Assembly (NCBI RefSeq): GCF_026151205.1
Contig: NC_087084.1
Span: 10,941,453 to 11,001,452, forward strand
Length of the DNA stretch: 60,000 nucleotides
Direction of reading: 5' to 3'
Origin: Bolinopsis microptera
Taxonomy: Eukaryota; Ctenophora; Tentaculata; Lobata; Bolinopsidae
Shown piece by piece: positions 1 to 11,667 of this stretch (position 1 is its first letter; each line of letters starts with the position of its first letter). The notes below the pieces were generated by a model. It was not told where the DNA came from and did no database searches. It worked only from the letters and a program-made list of their open reading frames with translations. The position numbers and the translations under genes are program-made.

Positions 1-252
1 TTACGGTGTATGTGTGCATGTTGAAGTAGATTTGTGACTCTGCAGATTAAGTTAATTCTCGTGGATAGGAAACCTTTTAGCTAAAAATACTGAAATAATT
101 TTTAAAATAAGTATTTTAGGGCGTTTTTTCTTTCTAGTGTTGTTCAATGATGTGTGGCCGTTGAGAAAAACCTTAATTATATCTGATTACTTATTTTTTC
201 GAGACTTCACGATATGATGGACAATTATTTCTCTCTGATTCAGGAGCATGTG

Positions 253-3200
253 ATGAAAACCCTCCTCCTCCTTCTCTTCCTCCTGACCTGTACTACTGGC
301 ACCTCGTCTCCTCCATCTTCTCCTCTAGACCTCTCTCTCTTCCCCGATACCCTCACAGCTCCTTATGGTACCCATTTATAGATTTATCGCCGGTTTTTGT
401 ATCCTTGAATGTCATAAATTATTTTTAAACTTTTTGGTTATGTTAGTATCATCTCCAAAACTGATATGTTGTAACATTATATGCTAAATTAAATTCTCAC
501 CATGTGACACAAACTAACCGATCAGAGCACAGTATTCTCATCACGTGACACAAACTAACCAATCAGAACAGTGATGTTTCTTACGTACTGTGATCTACCT
601 CCAGAGTCCAGATGTAATAACCCTGTAATTCTCGTAAGGAACCCGCCTATTCCTGACCTCCCACCCCAACTATCTGAACCTGGTTTGGTGCTGTGATATA
701 CCTCCAGATGCGGATAAAGCTCAATTTGAGCTGAACAGTGGAGTAAATGTGTGGTATGATGGGGAAATGGAGGAACAAAGGACTGCAGTCAATAATACAC
801 AGGTTCACATGATTGTAATATAATCGTAACCTCCATCTCCTAAGCTGACTTAATACGCACAAAATAATAGCCCTCTAATTGCTAACAGCCCTCTAACAGC
901 CCTCTAACAGCCCTCTAACAGCCCTCTAACAGCCCTCTAGCAGCCCTCTAACAGCCCTCTAGCAGCCCTCTAACAGCCCTCTAACAGCCCTCTAACAGCC
1001 CTCTAGCAGCCCTCTAACAGCCCTCTAGCAGCCCTCTAACAGCCCTCTAGCAGCCCTCTAACAGCCCTCTAACAGCCCTCTAACAGCCCTCTAACAGCCC
1101 TCTAACAGCCCTCTGGCAGTCCTCTAACAGCCCTCTAACAGCCCTCTAACAGCCCTCTAACAGCCCTCTAGCAGCCCTCTAACAGCCCTCTAACAGCCCT
1201 CTAACAGCCCTCTAATTGCTAACAGCCCTCTAGCAGCCCTCTAACAGCCCTCTAACAACCCTCTAACAGCCCTCTAACAGCCCTCTAACAGCCCTCTAAC
1301 AGCCCTCTAACAGCCCTCTAACAGCCCTCTAACAGCCCTCTAACAGCCCTCTAACAGCCCTCTAGCAGCCCTCTAACAGCCCTCTAACAGCCCTCTAACA
1401 GCCCTCTAACAGCCCTCTAGCAGCCCTCTAACAGCAGGCTAACAGCCCTCTAACAGCCCTCTAACAGCCCTCTAACAGCCCTCTAACAGCCCTCTAACAG
1501 CCCTCTAACAGCCCTCTAACAGCCCTCTAACAGCCCTCTAGCAGCCCTCTAACAGCCCTCTAACAGCCCTCTAACAGCCCTCTAGCAGCCCTCTAACAGC
1601 CCTCTAACAGCCCTCTAACAGCCCTCTAACAGCCCTCTAGCAGCCCTCTAACAGCAGGCTAACAGCCCTCTAACAGCCCTCTAACAGCCCTCTAACAGCC
1701 CTCTAACAGCCCTCTAGCAGCCCTCTAACAGCAGGCTAACAGCCCTCTAACAGCCCTCTAACAGCCCTCTAACAGCCCTCTAGCAGCCCTCTAACAGCCC
1801 TCTAACAGCCCTCTAACAGCCCTCTAACAGCCCTCTAGCAGCCCTCTAACAGCCCTCTAACAGCCCTCTAACAGCCCTCTAGCAGCCCTCTAACAGCCCT
1901 CTAACAGCCCTCTAACAGCCCTCTAACAGCCCTCTAGCAGCCCTCTAACAGCAGGCTAACAGCCCTCTAACAGCCCTCTAACAGCCCTCTAACAGCCCTC
2001 TAACAGCCCTCTAACAGCCCTCTAGCAGCCCTCTAACAGCCCTCTAACAGCCCTCTAACAGCCCTCTAACAGCCCTCTAGCAGCCCTCTAACAGCCCTCT
2101 AGCAGCCCTCTAACAGCCCTCTAACAGCCCTCTAGCAGCCCTCTAACAGCCCTCTAACAGCCCTCTAACAGCCCTCTAGCAACCCTCTAACAGCCCTCTA
2201 GCAGCCCTCTAACAGCCCTCTAGCAGCCCTCTAACAGCCCTCTAACAGCCCTCTAACAGCCCTCTAACAGCCCTCTAACAGCCCTCTAACAGCCCTCTAA
2301 CAGCCCTCTAATTGCTAACAGCCCTCTAGCAGCCCTCTAACAGCCCTCTAGCAGCCCTCTAACAGCCCTCTAGCAGCCCTCTAACAGCCCTCTAACAGCC
2401 CTCTAACAGTTCCTCTAACAGCCCTCTGGCAGTCCTCTAACAGCCCTCTAACAGTCCTCTAACAGCCCTCTAACAGCCCTCTGGCAGTCCTCTAACAGCC
2501 CTCTAACAGTCCTCTAACAGTTCCTCTAACAGTTCCTCTAACAGCCCTCTAACAGCCCTCTAGCAGCCCTCTAACAGCCCTCTAACAGCCCTCTAACAGC
2601 CCTCTAACAGCCCTCTAGCAGCCCTCTAACAGCCCTCTAACAGCCCTCTAACAGCCCTCTAGCAGCCCTCTAACAGCCCTCTAACAGCCCTCTAACAGCC
2701 CTCTAACAGCCCTCTAATTGCTAACAGCCCTCTAGCAGCCCTCTAACAGCCCTCTAGCAACCCTCTAACAGCCCTCTAACAGCCCTCTAACAGCCCTCTA
2801 ACAGCCCTCTAACAGCCCTCTAGCAGCCCTCTAACAGCCCTCTAGCAACCCTCTAACAGCCCTCTAGCAGCCCTCTAACAGCCCTCTAACAGCCCTCTAA
2901 CAGTTCCTCTAACAGCCCTCTGGCAGTCCTCTAACAGCCCTCTAACAGTCCTCTAACAGCCCTCTAACAGCCCTCTGGCAGTCCTCTAACAGCCCTCTAA
3001 CAGTCCTCTAACAGTTCCTCTAACAGTTCCTCTAACAGCCCTCTAACAGCCCTCTAGCAGCCCTCTAACAGCCCTCTAACAGCCCTCTAACAGCCCTCTA
3101 ACAGCCCTCTAGCAGCCCTCTAACAGCCCTCTAACAGCCCTCTAACAGCCCTCTAGCAGCCCTCTAACAGCCCTCTAACAGCCCTCTAACAGCCCTCTAA

Positions 3201-6200
3201 CAGCCCTCTAATTGCTAACAGCCCTCTAGCAGCCCTCTAACAGCCCTCTAGCAACCCTCTAACAGCCCTCTAACAGCCCTCTAACAGCCCTCTAGCAGCC
3301 CTCTAACAGCCCTCTAACAGCCCTCTAACAGCCCTCTAGCAGCCCTCTAACAGCAGGCTGACAGCCCTCTAACAGCCCTCTAACAGCCCTCTAACAGCCC
3401 TCTAACAGCCCTCTAACAGCCCTCTAGCAGCCCTCTAACAGCCCTCTAACAGCCCTCTAACAGCCCTCTAACAGCCCTCTAGCAGCCCTCTAACAGCCCT
3501 CTAGCAGCCCTCTAACAGCCCTCTAACAGCCCTCTAGCAGCCCTCTAACAGCCTTCTAACAGCCCTCTAACAGCCCTCTAGCAACCCTCTAACAGCCCTC
3601 TAGCAGCCCTCTAACAGCCCTCTAGCAGCCCTCTAACAGCCCTCTAACAGCCCTCTAGCAGCCCTCTAACAGCCCTCTAACAGCCCTCTAACAGCCCTCT
3701 AACAGCCCTCTAATTGCTAACAGCCCTCTAGCAGCCCTCTAACAGCCCTCTAGCAGCCCTCTAACAGCCCTCTAGCAGCCCTCTAACAGCCCTCTAACAG
3801 CCCTCTAACAGTTCCTCTAACAGCCCTCTGGCAGTCCTCTAACAGCCCTCTAACAGTCCTCTAACAGCCCTCTAACAGCCCTCTGGCAGTCCTCTAACAG
3901 CCCTCTAACAGTCCTCTAACAGTTCCTCTAACAGTTCCTCTAACAGCCCTCTAACAGCCCTCTAGCAGCCCTCTAACAGCCCTCTAACAGCCCTCTAACA
4001 GCCCTCTAACAGCCCTCTAGCAGCCCTCTAACAGCCCTCTAACAGCCCTCTAACAGCCCTCTAACAGCCCTCTAGCAGCCCTCTAACAGCCCTCTAACAG
4101 CCCTCTAACAGCCCTCTAATTGCTAACAGCCCTCTAGCAGCCCTCTAACAGCCCTCTAGCAGCCCTCTAACAGCCCTCTAACAGCCCTCTAACAGCCCTC
4201 TAGCAGCCCTCTAACAGCCCTCTAACAGCCCTCTAACAGCCCTCTAATTGCTAACAGCCCTCTAGCAGCCCTCTAACAGCCCTCTAGCAGCCCTCTAACA
4301 GCCCTCTAACAGCCCTCTAACAGCCCTCTAGCAGCCCTCTAACAGCCCTCTAACAGCCCTCTAACAGCCCTCTATCAGCCCTCTAATTGCTAACAGCCCT
4401 CTAGCAGCCCTCTAACAGCCCTCTAGCAACCCTCTAACAGCCCTCTAACAGCCCTCTAACAGCCCTCTAGCAGCCCTCTAACAGCACTCTAGCAGCCCTC
4501 TAACAGCCCTCTAGCAACCCTCTAACAGCCCTCTAGCAGCCCTCTAACAGCCCTCTAACAGCCCTCTAACAGCCGGTCAGTATTGTACCTATTTCTCTAT
4601 TTGCTCCTGCACTGACTTAGCTCCCCTAAAAACAGGTGTCATCCCGATACAAACCACGCCAGGCGGCTGATGCCAGTACATGGTACCTGGGACAGTACAA
4701 CACTACACTAATACTCATCTTCAACCAGACTCTTCACTACAATATCAGCTGTAATGGGGAATCGCATCCTGGCAAGTTTGAGGTTTGTAGGCACACGTTT
4801 GAGGTTTGTAGGCACAGGTTTGAGGTATGGAGGCGTAAGTTTGAGGTTTTTAGGCACAGGTTTGAGGTTTGGAGGCGTAAGTTTGAGGTTTGAAGGCGTA
4901 AGTTTGAGGTTTGAAGGTGTAAGTTTGAGGTTTGGAGGCACACGTTTGAGGTTTGGAGGCACAGGTTTGATCAACTGTATTCTCCCTCCCAGGTCCTTTA
5001 CAAACACTGGGACAAACTTTCTAGCAGTGGAGATGTGTGGTCTTTAGTTAGTGTCGGCTCTTTGGGTCTCTACAACACTACCAAACTTACATTACGGTCA
5101 GTTAATTAGTTAACTGGTTAATTATTTAATTAATTAATTGGTTGATTATTCATTTAACTGGTGCTTCGGCCGCAGTTGTCCATAAAGCAACTTTAATGAT
5201 AGTCTCCATGACTACCATTTACTCTGCACAATGTCTCCATATTCCTCGTACTGAAATCATCATCTCCTCATAATTCCAGGAAGATAAAGACCTTATCAGA
5301 GAATGTAAAGAATGTGTTATGGACGGTACCAGGAGGAATTGTGACTGACAGAACTGTTGCTGATAATCAGACAGAGTCAGAGGCTGAAAACGTGCGTGTT
5401 TTTATCTTAGTTCCATCATAATCAGACTATCTAGCCAGATAACTAATCGAATAGTTAACTGATTAGCTATTTTATTAATTAGCTAATTAAGTAACTAGCT
5501 ATTTCACTAATCAAGTCATTAACTAATTACCCCAGGTATCAGAATCAGACTCGCTCACCAGATGGAGAGCCTGGCTCCTGCTCGTTCAACACGTGACTTG
5601 CTGTATCCCCCTAGCAGCTTCGCCCTCCGAGCTGGACCTGCTACCTCACACTGCTGATAATCAACTTCAGAGTCACTTCAGGTGGTTCATGGAGCTACCT
5701 TTTGTTGAACAGGACGAACAGGTTTCAATTAAAAATTATTTATTTTATTTATTCTATTACTTCGCCAAATAGGTACATAAAAATATATAATAGTTATATT
5801 TCGTTTTAGACATAGACATTTATACATTAACAAGATAATGTTTGTGATTAAACAGAAATATCAAATTATATTCTCCGAACTATTCCTATTAATCATCCAA
5901 ATTATGCTAATTAACATAACTATCCTAATTATGCCAATTGTTCTACAGGTTTTGTGGTACAGTTTCAATCACAGAAATCTTCACGTAGTCTCTGTGTGCA
6001 CTTACTGTGACCTCTGTGATGACTCAGCTCAGTTCAAGTTAGTATTTTATCTTAGTTCTTCGATTTGTTTTACTTATTAAATTTAAATTGTAGTCAAAAT
6101 TAGATTTAGGTTGCCAATATGTCACACTAGAAGTAGAGACAGACATAAAATAATTCGGTTACGATCGTCAAGAATAGACTACATTTCCTAAATTTACCTC

Positions 6201-9200
6201 GGTTTGATTATGATCGTTTTGTTGTCCATCACAACGTACCAAATTCAGAAGCCGCTATTCAACCTTTAAACTATCAATCACTCTTTACAAAATCAATTTC
6301 TGTATTACAGTAAAACTCGATTTACTGCAGAGTTTGGGAGAAAGGAAAACTCCCCGGTAAATTAGTGTTTTATTGTACTGTTATTTTGGGTTTTTTGTTA
6401 TTTTGGGGTAAAGATTGGTGAGAAGTAATAAACATATATTCGGTTCCAAACAACCAATTTGCCTAGCTACATAAAATACCATATCTACTCTCTTCAAAAT
6501 GTACAAATTCTAAAAAACATATTGTTTAAGCATTATAGTCTTTGCTAAAAAGCTTTAAAACTAAGAATAAATCTTTCTTTTAAAACTCACATATAAAGAA
6601 AAAAACGTGCGAAATAAACCAGAAAGCACAGGGTCAAGGTACTTTCGTTTAACTCTTAAACTTAAAGGTCGAACTGAAAGCAGGTTACGAGTAATAATGC
6701 TCACTAACAACTAGAAACACAGGACCTATAGTGTGTAGATATCACATCATATATCACATACGGCCAGCTAATTGTTACCTCTCGTCTTGAATCCTAGTCA
6801 CGCCAACAAATATTTGCAGTTTTTCAAAGAGTTTATTCTACAGCTTAAATATCATCTAGTTTGCATCCAGGATTATGATTCTTCCTCAGCATGCTCACAG
6901 GAGTCTTCGGCACATTCATGAACCTCGGCAGCGGGAGCGGCATCTTCAGCGGCATCCTCAGCAGGGACAGCGGGTACTTGTTCGACATCAGCCATTTTAG
7001 AGAAAGTTTGTAGCACTAAACTTAAGTTCGTAAAGTAGAAAACAAGTTGAGAGTGAAATGGAATGATTTTGTGGAGGCGAGCGGTGGGTATAAGAGAGGC
7101 AGGGTGCGTCACGTGTGCGCGTCACGTGGTCTTGTCACGTGTGTGCGTCACGTGAGTAGGATAACTGGAGCAGGTCATCCTCGAATTGGTGCGCGTGTTA
7201 AGGAACGTTCTGGTCGTACAGAGATTACTTCCCTTTTTGGAGGACGAAGCACTTTAAATGCTCCAACTGACACTCTCCTGTCAGATCTCTAATCAGGTCA
7301 ACCTCCAAAAAAATGATAAGATTTACTCTTATGACGTGTTAGTGTAATGTCAGTTGATTAAAATCATCTTGGAGTCGTCATGTCAAGACTGTTATCAATC
7401 TTTACTGGCTTTCCCTGCATAGTACGTAATCTATTCTACTTACAATCAGATTAATCGTGGATTTCCTTAGCATTTTTTCGGTGGCAACTCAAAATGTGAA
7501 GAAAAAACCGATTTTCTTGTCCCTCGGTCGACCTCTGAAACGTCCATTTCTGATTTTTTTTATCAAGTTACTTGTACTCAATGTCTCTACTCTCTTAATG
7601 TCACAATCAAATCACTTTTAATTTTATCAAGTAACTATTATACTTTAACTTGGACAGACCTTAAACGGACGGACTTTATTTGAACGGACATTAGAATGAA
7701 CGCCTCCAGCGTTCAATTATTGTAGTTGTACGTTTAAATAAGGTCCGACAAGATATTTTATTAGTATCGCCAGTTAAAACATTATACGTGAAAACTACAA
7801 GAGAACTGAAACAATACGGGTATTATAATATTGATATAGTTGAAATTTGTTTTGCGAACAAAAAGAATTAGTCAGCCACGAAGAAGAAATACATAAATGT
7901 ATGCTAAAGAGGTTGCGAAGCGCAATTTTTACGACCGGAAAACAGAATAAATTCGCCAATCAGCTTGGTACATTACCCAACCAAATCTTTGTTTCGCTGT
8001 CCGGTGATAAAACAAAATTAAACGCATTCACCTACTCAAAATAACCAGTTAAGCAGTTATTCATACAATAATGCAGTCCCACCAAGTCACAGTTTCCAAA
8101 CATGTTATAAGTTTCAGACTTGTAACGTAGCTGAAGTAATAAAATTTCCAGATGGTTAGAAGAAGATTTAAAAGCAGCCTCATCTACGAACGAGACACAT
8201 TGGATTATGGTTATGGGGCACGACCCTATATACGAGTCAGACCAGTCTCTTCACCCAGAGGTTCATCTTCACACCTCATTTTTTAACGCGACTATGATGT
8301 GATAGTCACAAGAATATACTTACATGAGAGTAAACTATTATGCTAATTAACTTATAATTACATGCTAATAACTTTATAATTACATGCTAATTACCTTACA
8401 GGTGCAGTCTATCAACAGAATACAGTTAGATAAACTGTTTGCTAAGTACGACGTGGACTTTGCTGTTTGGTCTCATGAAAGATGGTACGAGCGAACCAAG
8501 CCCATGAAAAACTACAAGGTAACAAGCTCACTTTCAAGTTACCTTTTGACTAATGTTTAGATTGTAAACTTTAAGTTAGTAAATTTGATCGCTCGCACTA
8601 AATTTTTTGCCTAGATTAAAAAAAATTCTTGTGAAAAGGCCCTGAGGGGATAAATGTAACCTCATATTACGTAGTATTTTTGGACGCTGATTCCGGATCG
8701 TCAACTACAGGATAAAGAATGAGCTACACATTTCAAAACATATTACATATTATTAAAATCCCCTTTATCAGTTCAATTCTAGGTGTCCGATGAAAGGATT
8801 TCCAACCTGCTCGACTCAGTGAACGGAACAATACATTACACATGTGGTACTGGGGGGATCCCGCTTCAAGACTACAATATGGAGAAATATAACCATACTG
8901 CCAGGTTCCTCACCAGGTGAGCTATTTTTAGTAACCATACTGCCAGGTTCCTCACCAGGTGGGCTATTTTTAGTAACCATACTGCCAGGTTCCTTACCAG
9001 GTGGGCTATTTTAGTAACCATACTGCCAGGTTCCTCACCAGGCGGGCTATTTTTAGTAACCATACTGCCAGGTTCCTTACCAGGTGGGCTATTTTTAGTA
9101 ACCATACTGCCAGGTTCCTTACCAGGTGGGCTATGTTTAGTAACCATACTGCCAGGTTACTCACCAGGTGGGCTATTTTAGTAACCATACTGCCAGGTTC

Positions 9201-11231
9201 TTACCAGGTTTGTTTATAGAAGTATAGAACCCGTCCCCATCTCGTATTGGAAAATGATCCGACTCAAAAATGAGTGTAAATACGGGTGGTATTTATTAAG
9301 CATTTAAAGTTACTCGCCAGGTGGGCTATTACTAGTACTTTTATCTCTGCCGATACTTAAACTTAATGTGATGTCATCAAATAAAATCGTGTTAAACTAT
9401 TAAAACATAAAACGGGCGAGCAAAATCATATAAGCCCCTTCAAACACATATCAGGTGCCGTGTCCTTCGAATGAGATGACATAGAGGCAGTTTTAACTCA
9501 ACTATTTAGGAACAAATCTTCCATGCATGCCTTGAAAGTAGTATCAGTGTGCGGATGTGCATTCATTATAATTATTATAATTGCTCTTGTACAGGTGACA
9601 AGGTTACCAAATTAAGGTTTTTTCTTTTCGTATCCACGAACAGTCTCTTCTAAGAGCTAACTATTCTTATTTTTAGTTACTACGGACCGTGTGCGTTTAC
9701 CAGGATTAAAGATAACCAGTACGAAACAATGTTTGTCCGGACAGACGATGCAGATATTGTCTCTTTTGAAGATCATATCACGGTGAGAGCATTATACTCG
9801 TTGTTAGGAAGCTGTCTTCAGCAAGGTTCTGTCAAACTTCGTACACAAATCTCAACTCCCAGAAACAGTAACGAAACTTGTGGCAGTTATTCCTTAAATT
9901 AGTAATGCCTTACGCCATTAAATTCAATTTCAGGTTTATTGAAACCCAACAAATACTTGGCGTACACTTAAATACATAATACACGTATAAATAAAGAAAC
10001 TTTTTATTTTCAGGGTTAAGAATCTTAACCCTGAAAATAAAACGTTTCTTTATTTATCTAACACCAACTTATTAACTGTGTTATAAATCCTACATCACAT
10101 CTCAAACATTCTTCAGATAACGAAGGACATTCCCCAACGACCCAAGTTTAAGATCGAGTCTCACTTCTCGAAGTTCATGAAAGTGTTCGGGATGGTTATT
10201 TTTATCGGAGTGGGGATCATGCTGCTGATAACGATACTGGTTAAAGCTGTTCAGAAACATGACCCGTCCTTTATTACTAATAAGATCAGGTATTTGTTGG
10301 CATGGAAGTTACAATGAACTTACTCATACTGATTACGACTCTTAAAATTATGGTCTCTTGTTCCTAAAAGTGCATTAGAATCTTTGAATTTTAGAGGTGA
10401 AGCTTGAAAGTTCACACGTCAGATATGTCCAGAAAGGACTATAATATCTAGATTTAAAGTTTAATAGTACGACCAAGAAAAACTGGCCTCTAAATTTTAA
10501 TCTGGCGTTGTAATTTGGAGCTTTTAAAGTTAAAGTATCATAATTTGGTGCTCTTAGCGCCCGTACTAAAGTATCTACATAAATTATACCCGACTGTGTT
10601 ACAGGAACATAAAGTACAGGAAAGAAGGCACAACTCTGGGGGGATCTACTGAGAACCTGGAAATTCAGGAAGTTGAAATGGACGCTGAGGATATTCCGGT
10701 GAGTGCAATATTGCAATACTGGGTGCGATACTGCAATATTAGGTGCAATACAGCAATACTGGATGTAATACTGTGGGTTCTGGTCATGTGGCGTAATTCA
10801 AGTTACGTTCTAAGTTTTGTTGCAATTTTAGGTCATTTTGTGATATGAATCTATGGATTGTACGGTTTTTTTCTTCTGGGTTCAAATCCGGTCTGCTGCA
10901 AGTCGGCCAGTTACCAAGCTGCGAATTGGTACAGCTTCGGCTGGTGATACACACTCCCTGGCTCGTAGGATTATTACCACCCTACATGCTAGAATACTAC
11001 TACTAGTATAGTGCCTTTGCACAGAATAGCTTAGGGTTATTGTAAAGGAGATAAGCACCTCATCCCAACACCGGGAGAGACCTACCCTATCTTTGTGTTG
11101 AGACAAGCCTGCATCACTGACTTTTCCCACTTCAGTCGAAGAATGGAGACAAAGTATTGTTACTGGATGAAATAGAAGACCCCGATCTGCAGCTCTCTTC
11201 GGCAGCTCAAATGTATGGTGTCATGATGTGA
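253..11231 (+). CDS. Purple acid phosphatase-like type I membrane protein, probable pseudoenzyme (14 exons)
   Basis: Exons: 253-367, 708-802, 4636-4782, 4993-5096, 5280-5391, 5536-5721, 5949-6037, 8152-8260, 8402-8518, 8783-8916, 9677-9782, 10117-10289, 10605-10698, 11136-11231. They join in phase to 558 codons plus stop. Residues 1-17 are a hydrophobic signal peptide ([11 protein letters not shown]). Residues ~120-440 follow the order of animal purple acid phosphatases: LWYSFN, QFKWLEEDLKAA, VMGHDPIY (~303-310) and WSHERWYER (~342-350). Residues ~461-480 form one membrane segment, followed by a ~75-residue acidic cytoplasmic tail. Family knowledge: the enzymes bind two metals through GDxG, GDxxY, GNH(D/E), VxxH and GHxH. 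Here these read GSLG (~141), PGGIV (~171), nothing recognisable, VMGH (kept) and SHER, so most ligands are lost. Inference: a surface or endolysosomal protein without phosphatase activity. Start chosen because the upstream ATG at 248 meets a stop at once. Confidence 0.8.
868..4573. repeat. 11-bp minisatellite, about 335 copies, in intron 2 of the PAP-like gene
   Basis: The unit is CAGCCCTCTAA, with CAGCCCTCTAG the main variant and rarer forms with TCCTC, GGCAG or AGGCTAAC. An AATTGCTAA interruption recurs roughly every few hundred bases. Higher-order structure is visible: the block with several TTCCTC and GGCAGTCC variants near 2408-2540 returns near 2901-3035 and 3809-3940. The array fills almost the whole intron between exons 2 and 3. 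On the minus strand it reads GGGCTGTTAGA, a G-triplet every 11 bases, so it has G-quadruplex potential. Confidence 0.98.
4776..4964 (+). repeat. 21-bp tandem repeat (9 copies) growing out of a 5' splice site
   Basis: The units start GTTTGAGGTTTG and end GGCACAG or GGCGTAA. The first GTTTGAG is the end of exon 3 of the PAP-like gene, whose donor is GAG|GTTTGT at 4782/4783. Each unit therefore repeats the exon end together with the donor. The reading frame stays open through the first six units (21 is a multiple of 3), so use of a later donor would add blocks of seven residues of FEVCRHR type. Confidence 0.9.
6308..6375. mobile_element. Very short TA-flanked MITE-like inverted repeat
   Basis: Imperfect inverted ends (CAGTAAAACTCGATTTAC on the left; the right end reverse-complemented reads CAATAAAACACTAATTTAC) flanked by TA on both sides. 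The ends resemble those of the element at 28237-28511, which suggests a shared Tc1/mariner-type family. Only 68 bases long, so a chance match is possible. Confidence 0.4.
6873..6995 (-). CDS. Small acidic protein, 40 residues, antisense in intron 7 of the PAP-like gene
   Basis: The ATG at 6995-6993 has a good context (CTAAAATGG) and the ORF ends at 6873. The predicted protein is rich in Ala and Glu (EDAAEDAAPAAE) with a Cys/His-bearing tail (HECAEDSCEHAEE). No signal peptide or membrane segment. The Cys/His spacing is loosely reminiscent of a metal-binding tail, but I recognise no family. Support for a real gene is the clean ATG context and a tight cluster of four CACGTG motifs about 115-160 bases upstream on its own strand. 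A host-gene intron fragment without function is the alternative. Confidence 0.4.
   Translation of the reverse strand: MADVEQVPAVPAEDAAEDAAPAAEVHECAEDSCEHAEEES
7110..7154 (-). promoter_or_regulatory. Four CACGTG E-boxes at exactly 13-bp spacing
   Basis: CACGTG starts at 7110, 7123, 7136 and 7149. On the minus strand each reads CACGTGAC, half of the CLEAR-type E-box known for MITF/TFE factors. The cluster lies upstream of the small acidic ORF at 6873-6995, with a weak TATA-like CTTATACC at about 7090-7097 between them. Inference: a bHLH-zip-responsive promoter for that ORF. Confidence 0.5.
8890..9208 (+). repeat. 41-42-bp tandem repeat (8 copies) covering an exon-intron junction
   Basis: The first unit is the last 27 bases of exon 10 of the PAP-like gene plus its donor (CACCAG|GTGAGC at 8916/8917). 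Seven more copies follow in the intron, starting at about 8932, 8974, 9015, 9057, 9099, 9141 and 9182. Most carry an acceptor-like TTTTTAG, the 27-base exon tail and a donor-like CCAG|GTGGGC. The 27-base tail is a multiple of 3 and open in the frame set by exon 10 (residues NHTARFLT). Confidence 0.93.
9987..10057. repeat. Perfect-type hairpin, 34-bp arms, 3-base loop
   Basis: The left arm 9987-10020 and right arm 10024-10057 are reverse complements with one mismatch, separated by AAT. It lies in the intron between exons 11 and 12 of the PAP-like gene. Possibly a minimal palindromic transposon remnant. Confidence 0.85.
10880..11107 (+). mobile_element. Possible tRNA-derived SINE fragment
   Basis: This stretch is present only in the first copy of the terminal duplication, so it looks inserted. 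It begins with a sequence matching a tRNA B box (GGTTCAAATCC at about 10880) and is GC-richer than its surroundings. I do not see a convincing A box upstream, so a 5'-truncated SINE is a guess. An ordinary deletion in the second copy is the alternative. Confidence 0.25.
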
Positions 11232-11667
11232 ACATACCTCATAAAACATCACCTGACTTAGAAAAGTTCGTCATGATCATGTGCCATTATTTGTGATTAA
11301 AGTAAAGTTCATTATTACTCAATAGTAGACAGGTAGAAATATGCCAGCTTGACTGGGTACAATACTTGTATAATGTATATTAGGTACAATATACTGCAAT
11401 ACTGGGTACAATACTGGGTACAATACTGCAAAAATAAGTGAAATACAACAAAATTTAGGCACAATACAGCAATACTTAGTGCAATACTGCAATATTAGGC
11501 ACAATACAGCAATATTGTATCTGGGTTCGGGTGATAAGTGAAATAATTGTATTTAAGTTAGGTTTTAGCTGCAATGCTAGGCCCTTTGTGATATGACTAT
11601 ATGGATTGTACGACTATTACTCTTTGTAACAAAAACTAAAAAGCATCACTAACTTTTCCCACTTCAG

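Noticed and set aside
4754-5047. Open frames on both strands over 4700-5047 coding repetitive LRFGG or TSNLRLQ peptides
   Set aside because: They are translations of the 21-bp minisatellite; any frame without a stop in the unit stays open. Only the plus-frame continuation of exon 3 has a plausible role.
8872-9219. Repetitive frames on both strands over 8872-9219
   Set aside because: They arise from the 41-42-bp repeat next to exon 10 and have no start context or family resemblance.
10880-10960. A functional tRNA gene at the GGTTCAAATCC motif
   Set aside because: No acceptor stem, D arm or A box could be folded upstream; at best a SINE fragment.
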